Source: Streptomyces sp. NA02950 (lineage in GTDB: Bacteria; Actinomycetota; Actinomycetes; Streptomycetales; Streptomycetaceae). Taken from it: a DNA stretch of 64,000 nucleotides. The translations under genes were made by a program, and so were the position numbers. The stretch lies in contig NZ_CP054916.1 in assembly GCF_013364155.1 (NCBI RefSeq), forward strand, positions 7,780,001-7,844,000, written 5' to 3'. The notes beneath the pieces were generated by a model. That model was not told the origin of the DNA. It was given only the letters and a program-made list of their open reading frames with translations, and searched no databases. Below are positions 1 through 8,578 of the stretch, piece after piece. The stretch's first letter is position 1. Every line of letters starts with the position of its first letter.

Positions 1-1106
1 GCCTGGGTATGCAGCAGGCCCTCGGATCGTTTCTTGAGGTAGTAGTCCCTGGACGGACCGGGCCGCATCATCGCGGTCTGCGCGGCCAGGTAGAAGATGT
101 GTCGCAGGCGCCGGTTGTAGCGCTTGGGCCGGTGATAGTTGCCGCTGCGGCGGCCGGAGTCCCGCGCGACCGGGGCCAGGCCGGCGTGGGAGGCAAGTCG
201 GCCGGCATCGCGGTAGCCCGACAGGTCCCCGACGATGGCGACGAACTCGGCGCCGAGGATGGGCCCCATGCCGGGCATGGACTCGATGACCTCGGCGCGG
301 TCGTCGTCGCGGAAGGTTTCGCGGATCTCCCGGTCGTTGTCCTTGATCCGCTCGTCCAGCGTCAGCAGCTGGTGGGCGAGGTCGCAGACCAGCTTGGCAG
401 CCCGTTTCTCGCCGGGCAGCACGGTCATCTGGGACTGGGCGGCCTCCACCGCCTTGGTGGCCACGGTGTCGGCGCTTCGGACCTTGCGGCGTTCCAGCCA
501 GGTCGTCAGCCGCTTGACGCCGATCCGGCGGAGGGCTGCCGGGGTCTGGTACTCGGTCAGCATGACGATGGGCCCCTTGGCCGCGGAGTAGTCGAAGGCC
601 CGTTCCAGCGCGGGACAGATCCCGACCAGCAGGTCGCGGAGCCGGTTGATCAGTCTCACCCGGTCGGCGATCAGGTCGGCCCGGTAGTTGGTGAGCACCT
701 GGAGGGTGGTGACCAGCTCCGGGGGTGTGTTCAGCGGGGCGAAGTCCTTCGGGCGCATGCGGGCCTGGTCGGCGATGACACGGGCGTCCTTGGCGTCGGT
801 CTTGCCCTCCCCACGGTAGGCGCCGGACATACGGTTGACCGTCCGGCCGGGCACGTAGACCACCTGCTGGCCGTGGGCAATCAGCAGGGCCAGCAGCAGG
901 GTGGAGGCCCTGCCGGAGATATCCACCGCCCACCGCACTTCATCGGCCCGCTCACGGGCGGTGTCGATGAGGGCGAGAATCTGCGACTCGTCGTTGATCA
1001 CCTTCGTCGAGAAAAGTGTCTCGCCGTCGGCGTCGACCGCCACCGCCCAGTGATGCCCCTTGCCGGCGTCGATGCCGACCCATATCCGCGTGTGAGACGT
1101 GCTCAA
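1..1106 (-). CDS. IS110-family transposase (C-terminus beyond window edge)
   Basis: DEDD-type transposase of the IS110 family. Translating the minus strand from TTG at 1106 gives an N-terminal WVGIDAGKGHHWAVAVD segment (first catalytic Asp), the GKTDAKDA motif near residue 95, and a C-terminal Transposase_20 segment with MPGMGPILGAEFVA and RLASHAGLAPVARDSG. The frame is open to the window edge (about 368 codons); family members are near 400 residues, so only the end is missing. The TTG start is chosen because GGAG lies 8 nt upstream and the family N-terminus begins just after it. IS110 elements lack long terminal inverted repeats, so the element's ends cannot be fixed here. No frameshift is visible, so it may be active. 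Confidence 0.9.
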   Translation of the reverse strand, partial: MSTSHTRIWVGIDAGKGHHWAVAVDADGETLFSTKVINDESQILALIDTARERADEVRWAVDISGRASTLLLALLIAHGQQVVYVPGRTVNRMSGAYRGEGKTDAKDARVIADQARMRPKDFAPLNTPPELVTTLQVLTNYRADLIADRVRLINRLRDLLVGICPALERAFDYSAAKGPIVMLTEYQTPAALRRIGVKRLTTWLERRKVRSADTVATKAVEAAQSQMTVLPGEKRAAKLVCDLAHQLLTLDERIKDNDREIRETFRDDDRAEVIESMPGMGPILGAEFVAIVGDLSGYRDAGRLASHAGLAPVARDSGRRSGNYHRPKRYNRRLRHIFYLAAQTAMMRPGPSRDYYLKKRSEGLLHTQ

Positions 1107-1215
1107 ACTCGTTGCTCCGTTCCACCGTGACCAGCACCTTTCGTGGTCCGAGGAACACTCCGCCAACAGGTCCCTAACCAGCGATGACCGCAGTTCTCAA
1201 TCAGTGGTCGGAGCG

Positions 1216-1297
1216 TCCCGGAGGACCGGGCGGCCATTCCTTTCGAGCCACGAACGGCAACCCACCATCAGCCACACCCGGTCCTCCCGGACCGCCA
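1216..1297. repeat. Imperfect inverted repeat between the IS110 gene and the MFS gene
   Basis: A CCCGGAGGACCGGG-like arm at about 1216-1232 is matched by an imperfect reverse complement CCCGGTCCTCCCGG at about 1278-1291, with roughly 45 nt between them. It lies upstream of the MFS start at 1316. It could be a structured leader of that gene or part of the IS110 end. Function is not known. Confidence 0.35.
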
Positions 1298-1315
1298 ACA
1301 TTCTTAGGGACCTCC

Positions 1316-2713
1316 ATGACCGCAACCCTGGTGCCCCCGCTCCGCATCGGTAAGGCCGCTGTCGGGGCCCTCGGCATACTGGCAGTCGCCACCGGTGCCT
1401 TGGAGTCGGTGGTGACGCCGACGCTCCCGCTCCTGCAACGCGAGCTGGATATGAGTCCCGCCGAAGGAGCGTTACTCAGCATCGTGCTCCTCATCACCGG
1501 CGCGCTCGTCACACCGGTCGCGGGAAAGTTGGGCGACCGCTACGGCGGGAAACGGATTCTGATCCGGCTGATGGTGATGGTCTCGGCCGGTGGCCTGGTG
1601 TCCGCCCTGGCGCCGAACCTGCCCGTGCTGCTGCTCGGCCAGGTACTGCAGGGGGCGATGGTGGGTGCGCTGCCCCTGTCGTTCATCCTGGTGCGCGAAC
1701 ACCTCTCCGCGGGAGAGTCGAAGGTGGCCATCGGGGTGGTCAGCGGGTTGTTCGTCGGGGGCGGGATGGCGGGAACGCTGTCGGCCGGGCCCGTGGCGGA
1801 AGGGCTGTCCCGGCACTGGATGTTCGCACTGCCGACGTTCGCGGTCAGCGGGTCCACCATGCTTGTGAACAGGCTGATGCCGCATGATCCGCCACGTCGG
1901 CCGGACGACGCCGGGGTCGACTGGCCCGGCCTGGTTCTCTTGAGCGGGACGCTGGTCACGCTCGTGCTCGTGCTCGCGCTGGCGCCCGACATCGGCTCGC
2001 AGCCACTCGTGCTCGGGGCCCTCATCGTGGTGCTGGCCGCCTTCGTGACCGGATGGATCGCCGTTGAGCGTCGTGCGGCCTCGCCGATGGTCGATCTGCG
2101 CATGCTGACACGGCCCGCGATGTGGAAGCCGTGTGTGCTGACGTTCGTGATCTGCGTCGGTACCTCGGTGGCGGTCTATCTCGTCCCGCAGCTGTTCGCG
2201 GTGCCCGCCGACGAGTACGGATTCGGGGCCAGCGCCACCGAGATCGGCTTCTTCCTGCTGCCCGGCGCGGTGGCCGCGTCGCTGGCCGGACCGATCAGCG
2301 GGATCGGGGCGCGGCGTTACGGCTCGCGCGCCGTGGTCACCGCCGGAATCTTCCTCATGGCCACCGCCCTGATCGCCGTGGCGGCGGTGCACACCGAGAT
2401 CTGGCACCTCGTCATCGGCAAGGTGATGATCTCGCTCGCCAACGGCCTGTGCGTCACGGCGATGGTGACCAGCACCGCCACTTCCGTCGATCGAGGTGAC
2501 ACCGGCATCGCCACCAGCCTGGTCCTGGTGACTCGCGTGCTCGGCTACGCCGTGGGGGCGCAGATCGGTGGTGCGCTCCTCACGGCCGCGACCCCTTCCG
2601 GGTCGGATGTCCCGGCCGAATCGGCCTTCGTCACCGGCCTCGTCATAGCCGGCGCCGTCACGGCGCTGTCCCTGCTCGTCGCCCGCACCATGAGCAAAGG
2701 AGTCAAGGAATGA
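1316..2713 (+). CDS. MFS drug-efflux transporter (DHA2-like)
   Basis: Major facilitator superfamily exporter of 465 residues, inner membrane. It opens with a hydrophobic segment (GILAVATGALESVVTPTLPL) and has the MFS motif A GKLGDRYGGKRILI near residue 65, followed by regularly spaced hydrophobic segments, consistent with 12-14 helices of the EmrB/QacA type. The frame is open upstream to 1184, but ATG 1316 is preferred: AGGGA sits just upstream and the preceding 44 codons are Pro/Gly-rich and do not look like family sequence. The stop overlaps the ATG of the following monooxygenase (ATGA, 2710-2713), so the two are co-translated. Substrate cannot be predicted; pairing with a flavin monooxygenase suggests resistance or detoxification. 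Confidence 0.88.
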   Translation: MTATLVPPLRIGKAAVGALGILAVATGALESVVTPTLPLLQRELDMSPAEGALLSIVLLITGALVTPVAGKLGDRYGGKRILIRLMVMVSAGGLVSALAPNLPVLLLGQVLQGAMVGALPLSFILVREHLSAGESKVAIGVVSGLFVGGGMAGTLSAGPVAEGLSRHWMFALPTFAVSGSTMLVNRLMPHDPPRRPDDAGVDWPGLVLLSGTLVTLVLVLALAPDIGSQPLVLGALIVVLAAFVTGWIAVERRAASPMVDLRMLTRPAMWKPCVLTFVICVGTSVAVYLVPQLFAVPADEYGFGASATEIGFFLLPGAVAASLAGPISGIGARRYGSRAVVTAGIFLMATALIAVAAVHTEIWHLVIGKVMISLANGLCVTAMVTSTATSVDRGDTGIATSLVLVTRVLGYAVGAQIGGALLTAATPSGSDVPAESAFVTGLVIAGAVTALSLLVARTMSKGVKE

Positions 2714-3912
2714 TCCGCGACGGTCTGTTGAGACGCAAGGTCCTGATATCCGGGGCCGGCATCGCGGGGCCCGCCCTCGCGTTCTGGCTGAACCGCTACG
2801 GATGCGCGGTCACGGTGGTCGAGAAGGCGGGCGCACTTCGTGACGGTGGCTACCCCATCGACGTCCGCGGCACCGCGCTCGAGGTCGTCCGGAGGATGGG
2901 AATCCTGCCGCGACTGCGGGACGCGCACATCGACCTGCGTCGGCTGACCTTCCTCGACGGGGACGGCGGCGAGGTGGCCTCGGTCAACCCGTACACCCTC
3001 ACCGGCGGTGTCGCGGGACGGGACCTGGAGGTGCGGCGCGGGGACCTGACCGGCGCTCTCTACACGGCGGTCCGTGACGACGTGGAGTTCTTGTTCAACG
3101 ACTCCATCGATGCCCTCGACCAGTCGTCCGGTCACGGGGTCGACGTCACCTTCCGCGGGGGCGGCAGGCGTACGTTCGACATGGTGTTCGGTGCGGACGG
3201 TCTGCACTCACGTACCCGCGAGTTCCTGTTCGGCCCCGAAGAGCAGTTCCACCGGTACCTCGGCTACTGCTTCGCCGGGTTCACCATGCGCAACACCTTC
3301 GGGCTCTCCCACGAGACCATGATGTGGAACGCCCCGGGCAGGGCCGCGGCACTCTACGCCGTGGGGGACAACGACGACGTGCACGCCTTCCTGAACTTCG
3401 CCCACCCGGAACCGCCGTTCGAAGCGTTCCGGAACCCGACAGCCCAACGGGACCTGGTCGCCGCGGCCTTCGCCGACGCGGGATGGCAGGTCCCGGGCAT
3501 GCTCGCCGCCATGCGCGACGCGGATGACCTGTTCTTCGACGGGGTCGGCCAGATCCGCATGCCCCGCTGGTCCAGGGGCAGGGTCGCGCTGGTGGGCGAC
3601 GCCGCCTACGCGCCCTCGTTCCTCACCGGACAGGGCTCCAGCCTCGCGCTCGTCGGCGCGTACATGCTCGCCGGTTCCCTGGCCGACCGGGACCACGCCG
3701 CGGGCTTCGCTGCCTACGAACACAACACCCGTGAGTTCGTGACCGTGAACCAGGAGCAGGTCGGCGAGGGCGATGCCACACTCTTCCCGATCACCGCTCG
3801 GGCCCTGGAGCAGCGCAACGACATGCTGCGCCATCTCAGCGCCATGCCCTCCGCGGAGGGACGACCGGCCCATTCGGCCCTCACCCTGCCCGAATGCATG
3901 CCCATGACGTGA
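2710..3912 (+). CDS. FAD-dependent aromatic monooxygenase (TetX/PHBH-like)
   Basis: Class A flavoprotein hydroxylase of 400 residues, cytoplasmic. The N-terminal Rossmann fingerprint ISGAGIAGPALAFWLNRYG (residues about 13-31) binds the ADP part of FAD. The middle has the DG motif (VFGADGLHSRTR), and the C-terminal GDAAYAPSFLTGQGSSLAL near residue 297 is the second FAD-binding GD motif. Length fits FAD_binding_3 enzymes such as TetX or rifampin monooxygenase. Translation is coupled to the upstream exporter by ATGA overlap. Such enzymes hydroxylate aromatic or polyketide substrates with NAD(P)H and O2; an antibiotic-inactivating role is inference from the exporter pairing. Confidence 0.87.
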   Translation: MIRDGLLRRKVLISGAGIAGPALAFWLNRYGCAVTVVEKAGALRDGGYPIDVRGTALEVVRRMGILPRLRDAHIDLRRLTFLDGDGGEVASVNPYTLTGGVAGRDLEVRRGDLTGALYTAVRDDVEFLFNDSIDALDQSSGHGVDVTFRGGGRRTFDMVFGADGLHSRTREFLFGPEEQFHRYLGYCFAGFTMRNTFGLSHETMMWNAPGRAAALYAVGDNDDVHAFLNFAHPEPPFEAFRNPTAQRDLVAAAFADAGWQVPGMLAAMRDADDLFFDGVGQIRMPRWSRGRVALVGDAAYAPSFLTGQGSSLALVGAYMLAGSLADRDHAAGFAAYEHNTREFVTVNQEQVGEGDATLFPITARALEQRNDMLRHLSAMPSAEGRPAHSALTLPECMPMT

Positions 3913-4113
3913 GCCCGGGCATGCGCGAACGCGGAGTGAGCGGGTGAGCGACTCCGCCGGCGTCCTGGTGGTGGAGGCGATATCGACGGCTCGTCCGGGC
4001 CGGTTGCCCGGACTGCTGCAAGCGTCGCACTCAACCAGAGCCGGGGCCGCCCCTCGCGGAGTGCGCGGGCTGCCGCCGGTCCGCCGCGAGAAACGGTCGG
4101 CCGGCCGTCCCGA

Positions 4114-4142
4114 GGGGCGGCCCGGCGTCTGCGAGCCGCCCC
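4114..4142. terminator. Bidirectional terminator-like hairpin
   Basis: GGGGCGGC (4114-4121) pairs with GCCGCCCC (4135-4142) across a 13-nt loop. It lies between the monooxygenase ending at 3912 (+) and the SGNH hydrolase ending at 4157 (-), so it could stop transcripts from both sides. No U-run follows, which is common in Streptomyces. About 240 nt separate the two genes and nothing else was recognised there. Confidence 0.5.
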
Positions 4143-4156
4143 CTTGGACGGAGCCT

Positions 4157-5989
4157 TCAGTCCGTGGTGACGGCTCGGGCGGCCTCGGCCAGGACCGACC
4201 CGCCATCCTGACCGGTCATCACGACACGTGGCAGCCAGGGCCCCTTACGGTCGTAGGCATGGGTGACGGCGGCCTCGCTGGTCTCCTGCTGCGTACCGTC
4301 GCCGAAGTACCAGTGGTAGCGGTACCCGGCGGCGGGCGGCTTTCCGTCCACCGTCACCGACATGCGCACCTCGCTGCCGACATGCGCGTTCTCCGGGACG
4401 TTCAGCTGTGCCCCAGGTCCCCGCGGGGGGAGGCGGAACCACTCGCGAATACTCGGGTTGAGGAGAAAGGCATCGGCGTACTGTCGGGCGCCCTCGATGT
4501 CGGGGTGAGCGACCGCCGCGGTCAGACACTGCGCCGGAGTCGCGCTCAGCTCGGGGCAGGCCCGGGTGCGCAGCGGGAACGCCGGGTCGGTCACCGGAGT
4601 GCCCCAGACCTTGGAGTCACGGGTGAGAACGGCATTGTCCACGGTGAACAGTCCGTCGGCCGCGGTCGCGTACGGACCGTCCGCGGATGCCTCGTTGGCG
4701 GCGTCCGCCGCCTGACGGTAGGCGGCATTGGCCAGTTGTGTGTACTGCTCGTAGCGCTCGGCCACGTTGCCGAGGGCGCTCTTGCAGGCGGTCAGCCGTG
4801 CCCCGGTCACTCCAGGGCGCGAACAGGTCTTCACCGGGATAGGCGAAGTGCTGCGGCTCAGCGCGTAGTAGAAGTCGGCCACGATCACCTTCGGCCGTCC
4901 CGGCAGGGAGTGGGCTTTCTCGATGGCCGCCCGCATCCCTCGTCCGCCGTATCCGACCTTTGCGCCGCTGAAGTAGGGCACGTCCTTGGCCGGGTTCTCC
5001 GCCGCCGCGCCGATGCCGGAGCACTCGCGCTTCACTGCCTCGGGCAGGTTCTCCGAGCCGGGGGTGATGCCGACGCCGATGCCCAAGAAGGGATCGAGGT
5101 CGTTGATGCACCCGTTGATCACGACCAGATCGAGACCGTAGCCGCCCGCCCGCGCCTGGGCGCCCGCCTTCTCCAGTTGGCAGAACACATCCGGCATTTG
5201 CTGAGTGACCTCGCCGAACTCCATCTCCCCGTCGCCGTCCGGATCCTGCTTCTCCGTCGTGTCCAGACAGGCCGCGTCATCGTTGCCCGGGGGCAGCTCG
5301 GGTGCGTCGAGCACCGCTCCGGAGATCGAGTAGTCCATGTTCTGATGGCCCCGGCCGGTCTCGCGGCCGAGCAACTGACCTGTCAGATAGGGAAACTTTT
5401 GGTCGTGGTCCAGGCCCTGCCCCCAGACGACGGAGTCACCGACGGACGCCACCCGCACCGGGTCGCACCCCCGGCGTACCGTGTCCCGCCAGACCTTGCC
5501 ATAGCGGCCGGGCGCATGGCCCCCGGCCGTGGCGGCGATACGGGCGTCGACCCGCAAGGCGGTCTCGGTTGTGGGCACCCGGTCGAAGGGGATGGTGAAC
5601 TCCGCCGTGCCGACCTTGGCGGCCATGACGAGGCGCCCACCGGCCAGCTGCTCCCCACCGGCACGTACACGCCACTCCACGGTGGCTCCGGCCTTCGCCG
5701 CGGCGGGGTCGTAGACCTGCACCCGGCCGCGCACGGCTCCGCTGCACACCGGATTCGGCGTCAAGTCCACATCAAGGACCAGGGGGAACGCCGATCCCGG
5801 CAAGGCGCTGGTCTGCGCCGCTGCGGGGAGCCCGCTGAGCAACTGGCCGAGGAGTACGACGGCCGCGCCGACCGCCGCGAAACGCCTCGCCGCCAATGAG
5901 CGACGGGCCACTCCCGGCCCGCCGGGAACGGAACCCGCGCCGGTGCCCGCCCGCCTTGGCGCAACCCACCGCGACCACGCTGATTTCAC
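4157..5989 (-). CDS. Secreted SGNH/GDSL hydrolase with EF-hand-like loop and PKD domain
   Basis: Exported esterase/lipase-like protein of 610 residues. An N-terminal signal with arginine pairs (RRSLAARRFAAVGAAVVLLG) ends near residue 58 (AAA before QTS) and could be Tat-type. After a beta-rich region (about 60-175) comes block I GDSVVWGQG, with Ser186 as probable nucleophile, then the block III-like GCIND at 293-297 and an AHPD block near residue 455. Residues 249-260 read DPDGDGEMEFGE, a textbook 12-residue calcium-binding EF-hand loop, unusual here. The C-terminus holds a PKD fold (WYFGDGT then HAYDRKG). It stands alone on the minus strand. Substrate is unknown; cell-wall or extracellular polymer ester hydrolysis is plausible. 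Confidence 0.82.
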   Translation of the reverse strand: MKSAWSRWVAPRRAGTGAGSVPGGPGVARRSLAARRFAAVGAAVVLLGQLLSGLPAAAQTSALPGSAFPLVLDVDLTPNPVCSGAVRGRVQVYDPAAAKAGATVEWRVRAGGEQLAGGRLVMAAKVGTAEFTIPFDRVPTTETALRVDARIAATAGGHAPGRYGKVWRDTVRRGCDPVRVASVGDSVVWGQGLDHDQKFPYLTGQLLGRETGRGHQNMDYSISGAVLDAPELPPGNDDAACLDTTEKQDPDGDGEMEFGEVTQQMPDVFCQLEKAGAQARAGGYGLDLVVINGCINDLDPFLGIGVGITPGSENLPEAVKRECSGIGAAAENPAKDVPYFSGAKVGYGGRGMRAAIEKAHSLPGRPKVIVADFYYALSRSTSPIPVKTCSRPGVTGARLTACKSALGNVAERYEQYTQLANAAYRQAADAANEASADGPYATAADGLFTVDNAVLTRDSKVWGTPVTDPAFPLRTRACPELSATPAQCLTAAVAHPDIEGARQYADAFLLNPSIREWFRLPPRGPGAQLNVPENAHVGSEVRMSVTVDGKPPAAGYRYHWYFGDGTQQETSEAAVTHAYDRKGPWLPRVVMTGQDGGSVLAEAARAVTTD

Positions 5990-6222
5990 GCCAACGCCCC
6001 TTTCCTCGCTGCTCTTTCGGTCCGCTTGGAGTCAACTGAAATCCGCATCGGTAGGGATGATGGCAGTCGGGAGACCGGCATGGGCTGCGAGCGGTGTCCC
6101 ATACTGAGTGAGACTAATCACTTACCCGCAGTTATGGTCTGCCCCGCCTCCAGCACCAGGGCCCGGGTCATCCGGCCGACGGCCCGAAGCCGGTCACCCG
6201 TGGGCGCCCGACCGGCCGCTCG

Positions 6223-6384
6223 GTGCCGCCGGAGCTCGCCACCACCGTCTACAGCGCCGCGCAGGAGTCGTTGACCGATGCGCGCTGGCACGCGGAGGGG
6301 GCGACGCACATCGAGGTGCGGGTCGCGCCGCACCCCGAGGTGCCGGACCGCCTGGAGGTGTCGGTGACCGACGACGGCCACGGC
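6223..6384 (+). pseudogene. Relic of a NarL-type sensor histidine kinase
   Basis: A 54-codon stretch reads PPELATTVYSAAQESLTD, then a THIEVRV segment and VTDDGHG. This is the start of the ATPase domain of NarL/DesK-type kinases (usually LATTVYRIAQEALTNALRHA, ending at the DDG G1 box). The N-box Asn is replaced by Asp, and the dimerisation domain, catalytic lid and sensor are absent. Downstream sequence to 6581 looks unrelated. It is therefore a decayed fragment. Nothing else was recognised between 5990 and 6581. Confidence 0.55.
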
Positions 6385-6581
6385 CAGGGCCAGGGCGGGC
6401 CCATGGGCGGGGACCCGGCGGACGCGGCGAACATCCAGCGGAATCCGGCCGCACGCCACCGCGTCGAGATCGCCGCAGGGGCGTGGGAGACGGGCGTCCG
6501 CGAAGGCGAGGGGAGCGCCTGGCACTCCGGTGAGAGGGCCGGTTCTCGCGAGTGGACCAGGGACATGCGGGATGCGTGGCT

Positions 6582-7589
6582 TCACAACAGCCCGCCGCCC
6601 AACCCCTCCCGGTACTCGTTGGGGCTGACCCCCCGCACCCGCTTGAAGGTGCTGCTGAGCGAGAACGCGTCCGCGTAGCCGACGGTGCGGGCGATGCTGT
6701 CCAGGGTCTGACCCGGCTCGGTCAGCAGACCGGCGGCGAGGGTGATGCGCCACTGGGACAGATAGCTGATCGGGGGCCGGCCGACCAGGGTGTGGAAGCG
6801 GCGGGCGAATCCGGAGCGGGAGAGTCCGACGGTGTCGGCCAGTTTGCCGACGGTCCACGGGCGGGCCGGGTGCTGGTGCAGCAGTCGCAGCGCGTGCCCT
6901 ATGGCGGGGTCCGCCATGGCCCGGCGCCAACGCGGCGGTTCGCTGTCCTGCCGCTCCCACCACGTGCGCAGCGAGACCATGAACAGGAGGTCGAGCAGCC
7001 GGTCCAGGACCACGGACTGGACCGGTTCGGGGCGGTCGACCTCGGTGCCGACGAGTTCGAGGATCCCTTCGACACCGGTCGCGCCGGACAGCACCAGGAC
7101 CGGAGGCAGCGACTCCAGCAGCCATGGGGAAACATCGCCGGCGAATCGGTAGGCGCCCCGGATGAGGGCCGTGACCCCGTCGCGATCCGCCCGGTCGTCC
7201 GCCTCGCCGTGCCCATGGCCGCGCTCCCCGTGGGGCCGCTCGCTGGAGGTGCATCCCGCCGGGGTCCGCCGGCGGTCGCCCGCCCTGTCGAGGGGTTCGC
7301 CGGCCGGCGCGCACCGGTTCGGACCGTGGACGACGATGTGCGCCGGGGTGGCGGGGTGGTCGGCGAGGGTGTGCGGCTGCGGACCCCGGACGATGGCGAC
7401 ATCGCCGGCGTGCAGCCGCCTCGGCGGCTTGCCGTCCATGAGCAGCCAGGCGCTGCCTCGTACGACGGCCTGTATTGACACCGGCGCCGCGTCCGAGTAA
7501 CAGACAGACCACGGTGGTTGAACGATCGACCGTGCGACGGCGGCACCACGCGCCCTGGAATGCCGAAGTAAGTCCGCGAGCACATCCAC
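6582..7589 (-). CDS. AraC-family transcriptional regulator with cupin-type sensor domain
   Basis: Regulator of about 335 residues. The N-terminal half is a cupin_6-like ligand domain (ARSIVQPPWSVCYSDAAPVS, GDVAIVRGPQPH, AHIVVHGP). The C-terminal half carries two helix-turn-helix units (WTVGKLADTVGLSRSGFARR and LDSIARTVGYADAFSLSSTF) ending in the AraC signature with GVSPNEYR. The frame is open to 7775, but GTG 7589 is preferred: GGTGAG precedes it, VDVLADLLRHSRARG is the usual family N-terminus, and the longer starts would swallow a palindrome and a direct repeat that look like an operator. It is divergent from the NmrA-type gene, the likely target. Confidence 0.82.
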   Translation of the reverse strand: MDVLADLLRHSRARGAAVARSIVQPPWSVCYSDAAPVSIQAVVRGSAWLLMDGKPPRRLHAGDVAIVRGPQPHTLADHPATPAHIVVHGPNRCAPAGEPLDRAGDRRRTPAGCTSSERPHGERGHGHGEADDRADRDGVTALIRGAYRFAGDVSPWLLESLPPVLVLSGATGVEGILELVGTEVDRPEPVQSVVLDRLLDLLFMVSLRTWWERQDSEPPRWRRAMADPAIGHALRLLHQHPARPWTVGKLADTVGLSRSGFARRFHTLVGRPPISYLSQWRITLAAGLLTEPGQTLDSIARTVGYADAFSLSSTFKRVRGVSPNEYREGLGGGLL

Positions 7590-7601
7590 GGGCTCACCGT
7601 A

Positions 7602-7632
7602 GACGAACGCACGTGCGTATCGTGGACGAACG
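7602..7632. promoter_or_regulatory. Putative operator between the AraC regulator and the NmrA-type gene
   Basis: ACGCACGTGCGT (7607-7618) is a perfect 12-bp palindrome. GACGAACG occurs twice in direct orientation (7602-7609 and 7625-7632), 23 bp apart, about two helical turns, the spacing AraC-family dimers often use. The block lies between GTG 7589 (-) and ATG 7695 (+). The regulatory role is inferred from position and symmetry. Confidence 0.45.
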
Positions 7633-7694
7633 GACATGCCCGGTGGACGCTCAGCCATGCCATCGCGGGCCCGGTGTCCGGTTGGATCCGAGGC

Positions 7695-8523
7695 ATGACG
7701 CAAACCGTGACCGTCCTCGGGGGGACTGGCAAAACCGGGCGCCGCGTGGTCAGCAAGCTTCGCGTCGGAGGGCACACCGTCCGGCCCGTTTCGCGTTCGA
7801 CAGAGACCTCTTTCGACTGGCTGGACGATTCCACCTGGCAGAGCGCCCTGACCGGCGCGGACGCCGTGTATCTGGTGCCGCCGGCGCTGCCGAGCCAGCA
7901 GGTGGCCCTGGTGCCGGTTTTTGTGCGGCGGGCCGTCGATCTGGGTGTGCGGCGGCTGGTGCTGCTCTCCGCCCGGGGTATCGACCGCGCCGCGATTCCG
8001 GATGCGCTCACCTGTGAGGACGCGGTGCGCAACTCCGGGGTGGCGTGGACCGTGGTGCGTCCGGCGTGGTTCGCGCAGAACTTCAGCGAGGAGTTCTTCC
8101 AGCAGCAGGTGGTGCAGGGCGTGATCGCGGCGCCCGCGGGCGACGGCAAGGTCCCGTTCGTGGACGTCGAGGACATCGCCGAGGTCGCCGTCGCGGGTCT
8201 CACCGACGAGCGGGCGGATCTACGAGTTGAGCGGGCCCGAGGCGCTGTCGTTCGGCCAGGCCGCCGCGCTCATCGGCGAGGCACTGAACCGTCCGGTGCG
8301 CTTCCTCGACATCACGCCGGAGGAGTTCGTCGGCGGCGCCATCTCGTCCGGGTTGCCGGACGAGCACGCGGGGCTGCTCGCGGGCCTGTTCGAGGTGATC
8401 CGGAACGGGTGGGACGAGCGGTTGAGCGAGGGGGTGCAGCAGGCGCTGGGGCGGCCGCCCGCCGGTTTCAAGGCGTACGTCAACCGCTCCGCGGCCGAGG
8501 GCAAGTGGGGAGAACCGCGGTAA
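7695..8523 (+). pseudogene. NmrA/SDR-type NAD(P)-binding protein, frameshifted
   Basis: Atypical short-chain dehydrogenase of the NmrA/azoreductase type. MTQTVTVLGGTGKTGRRVV gives the GxxGxxG nucleotide site, followed by the conserved RPAWFAQNFSEEFF segment. Near 8205-8220 the coding frame changes: the first frame becomes Arg-rich nonsense, while GRIYELSGPEALSFGQAAAL continues the family sequence from about 8216 to the stop at 8523. One small deletion would explain it. Joined, the protein would be about 275 residues, normal for the family. It is either a real pseudogene or a sequencing error. The ATG at 7695 follows CGAGG. Confidence 0.75.
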
Positions 8524-8578
8524 GCAAAGGGGAACCTTGGTGACCAACGGGGGAATGTGGAAGGCCATGGGGGAGTGC

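Noticed and set aside
3944..5899. 651-codon plus-strand frame
   Set aside because: Antisense to the SGNH hydrolase, which has a signal peptide and catalytic blocks; the plus frame has none.
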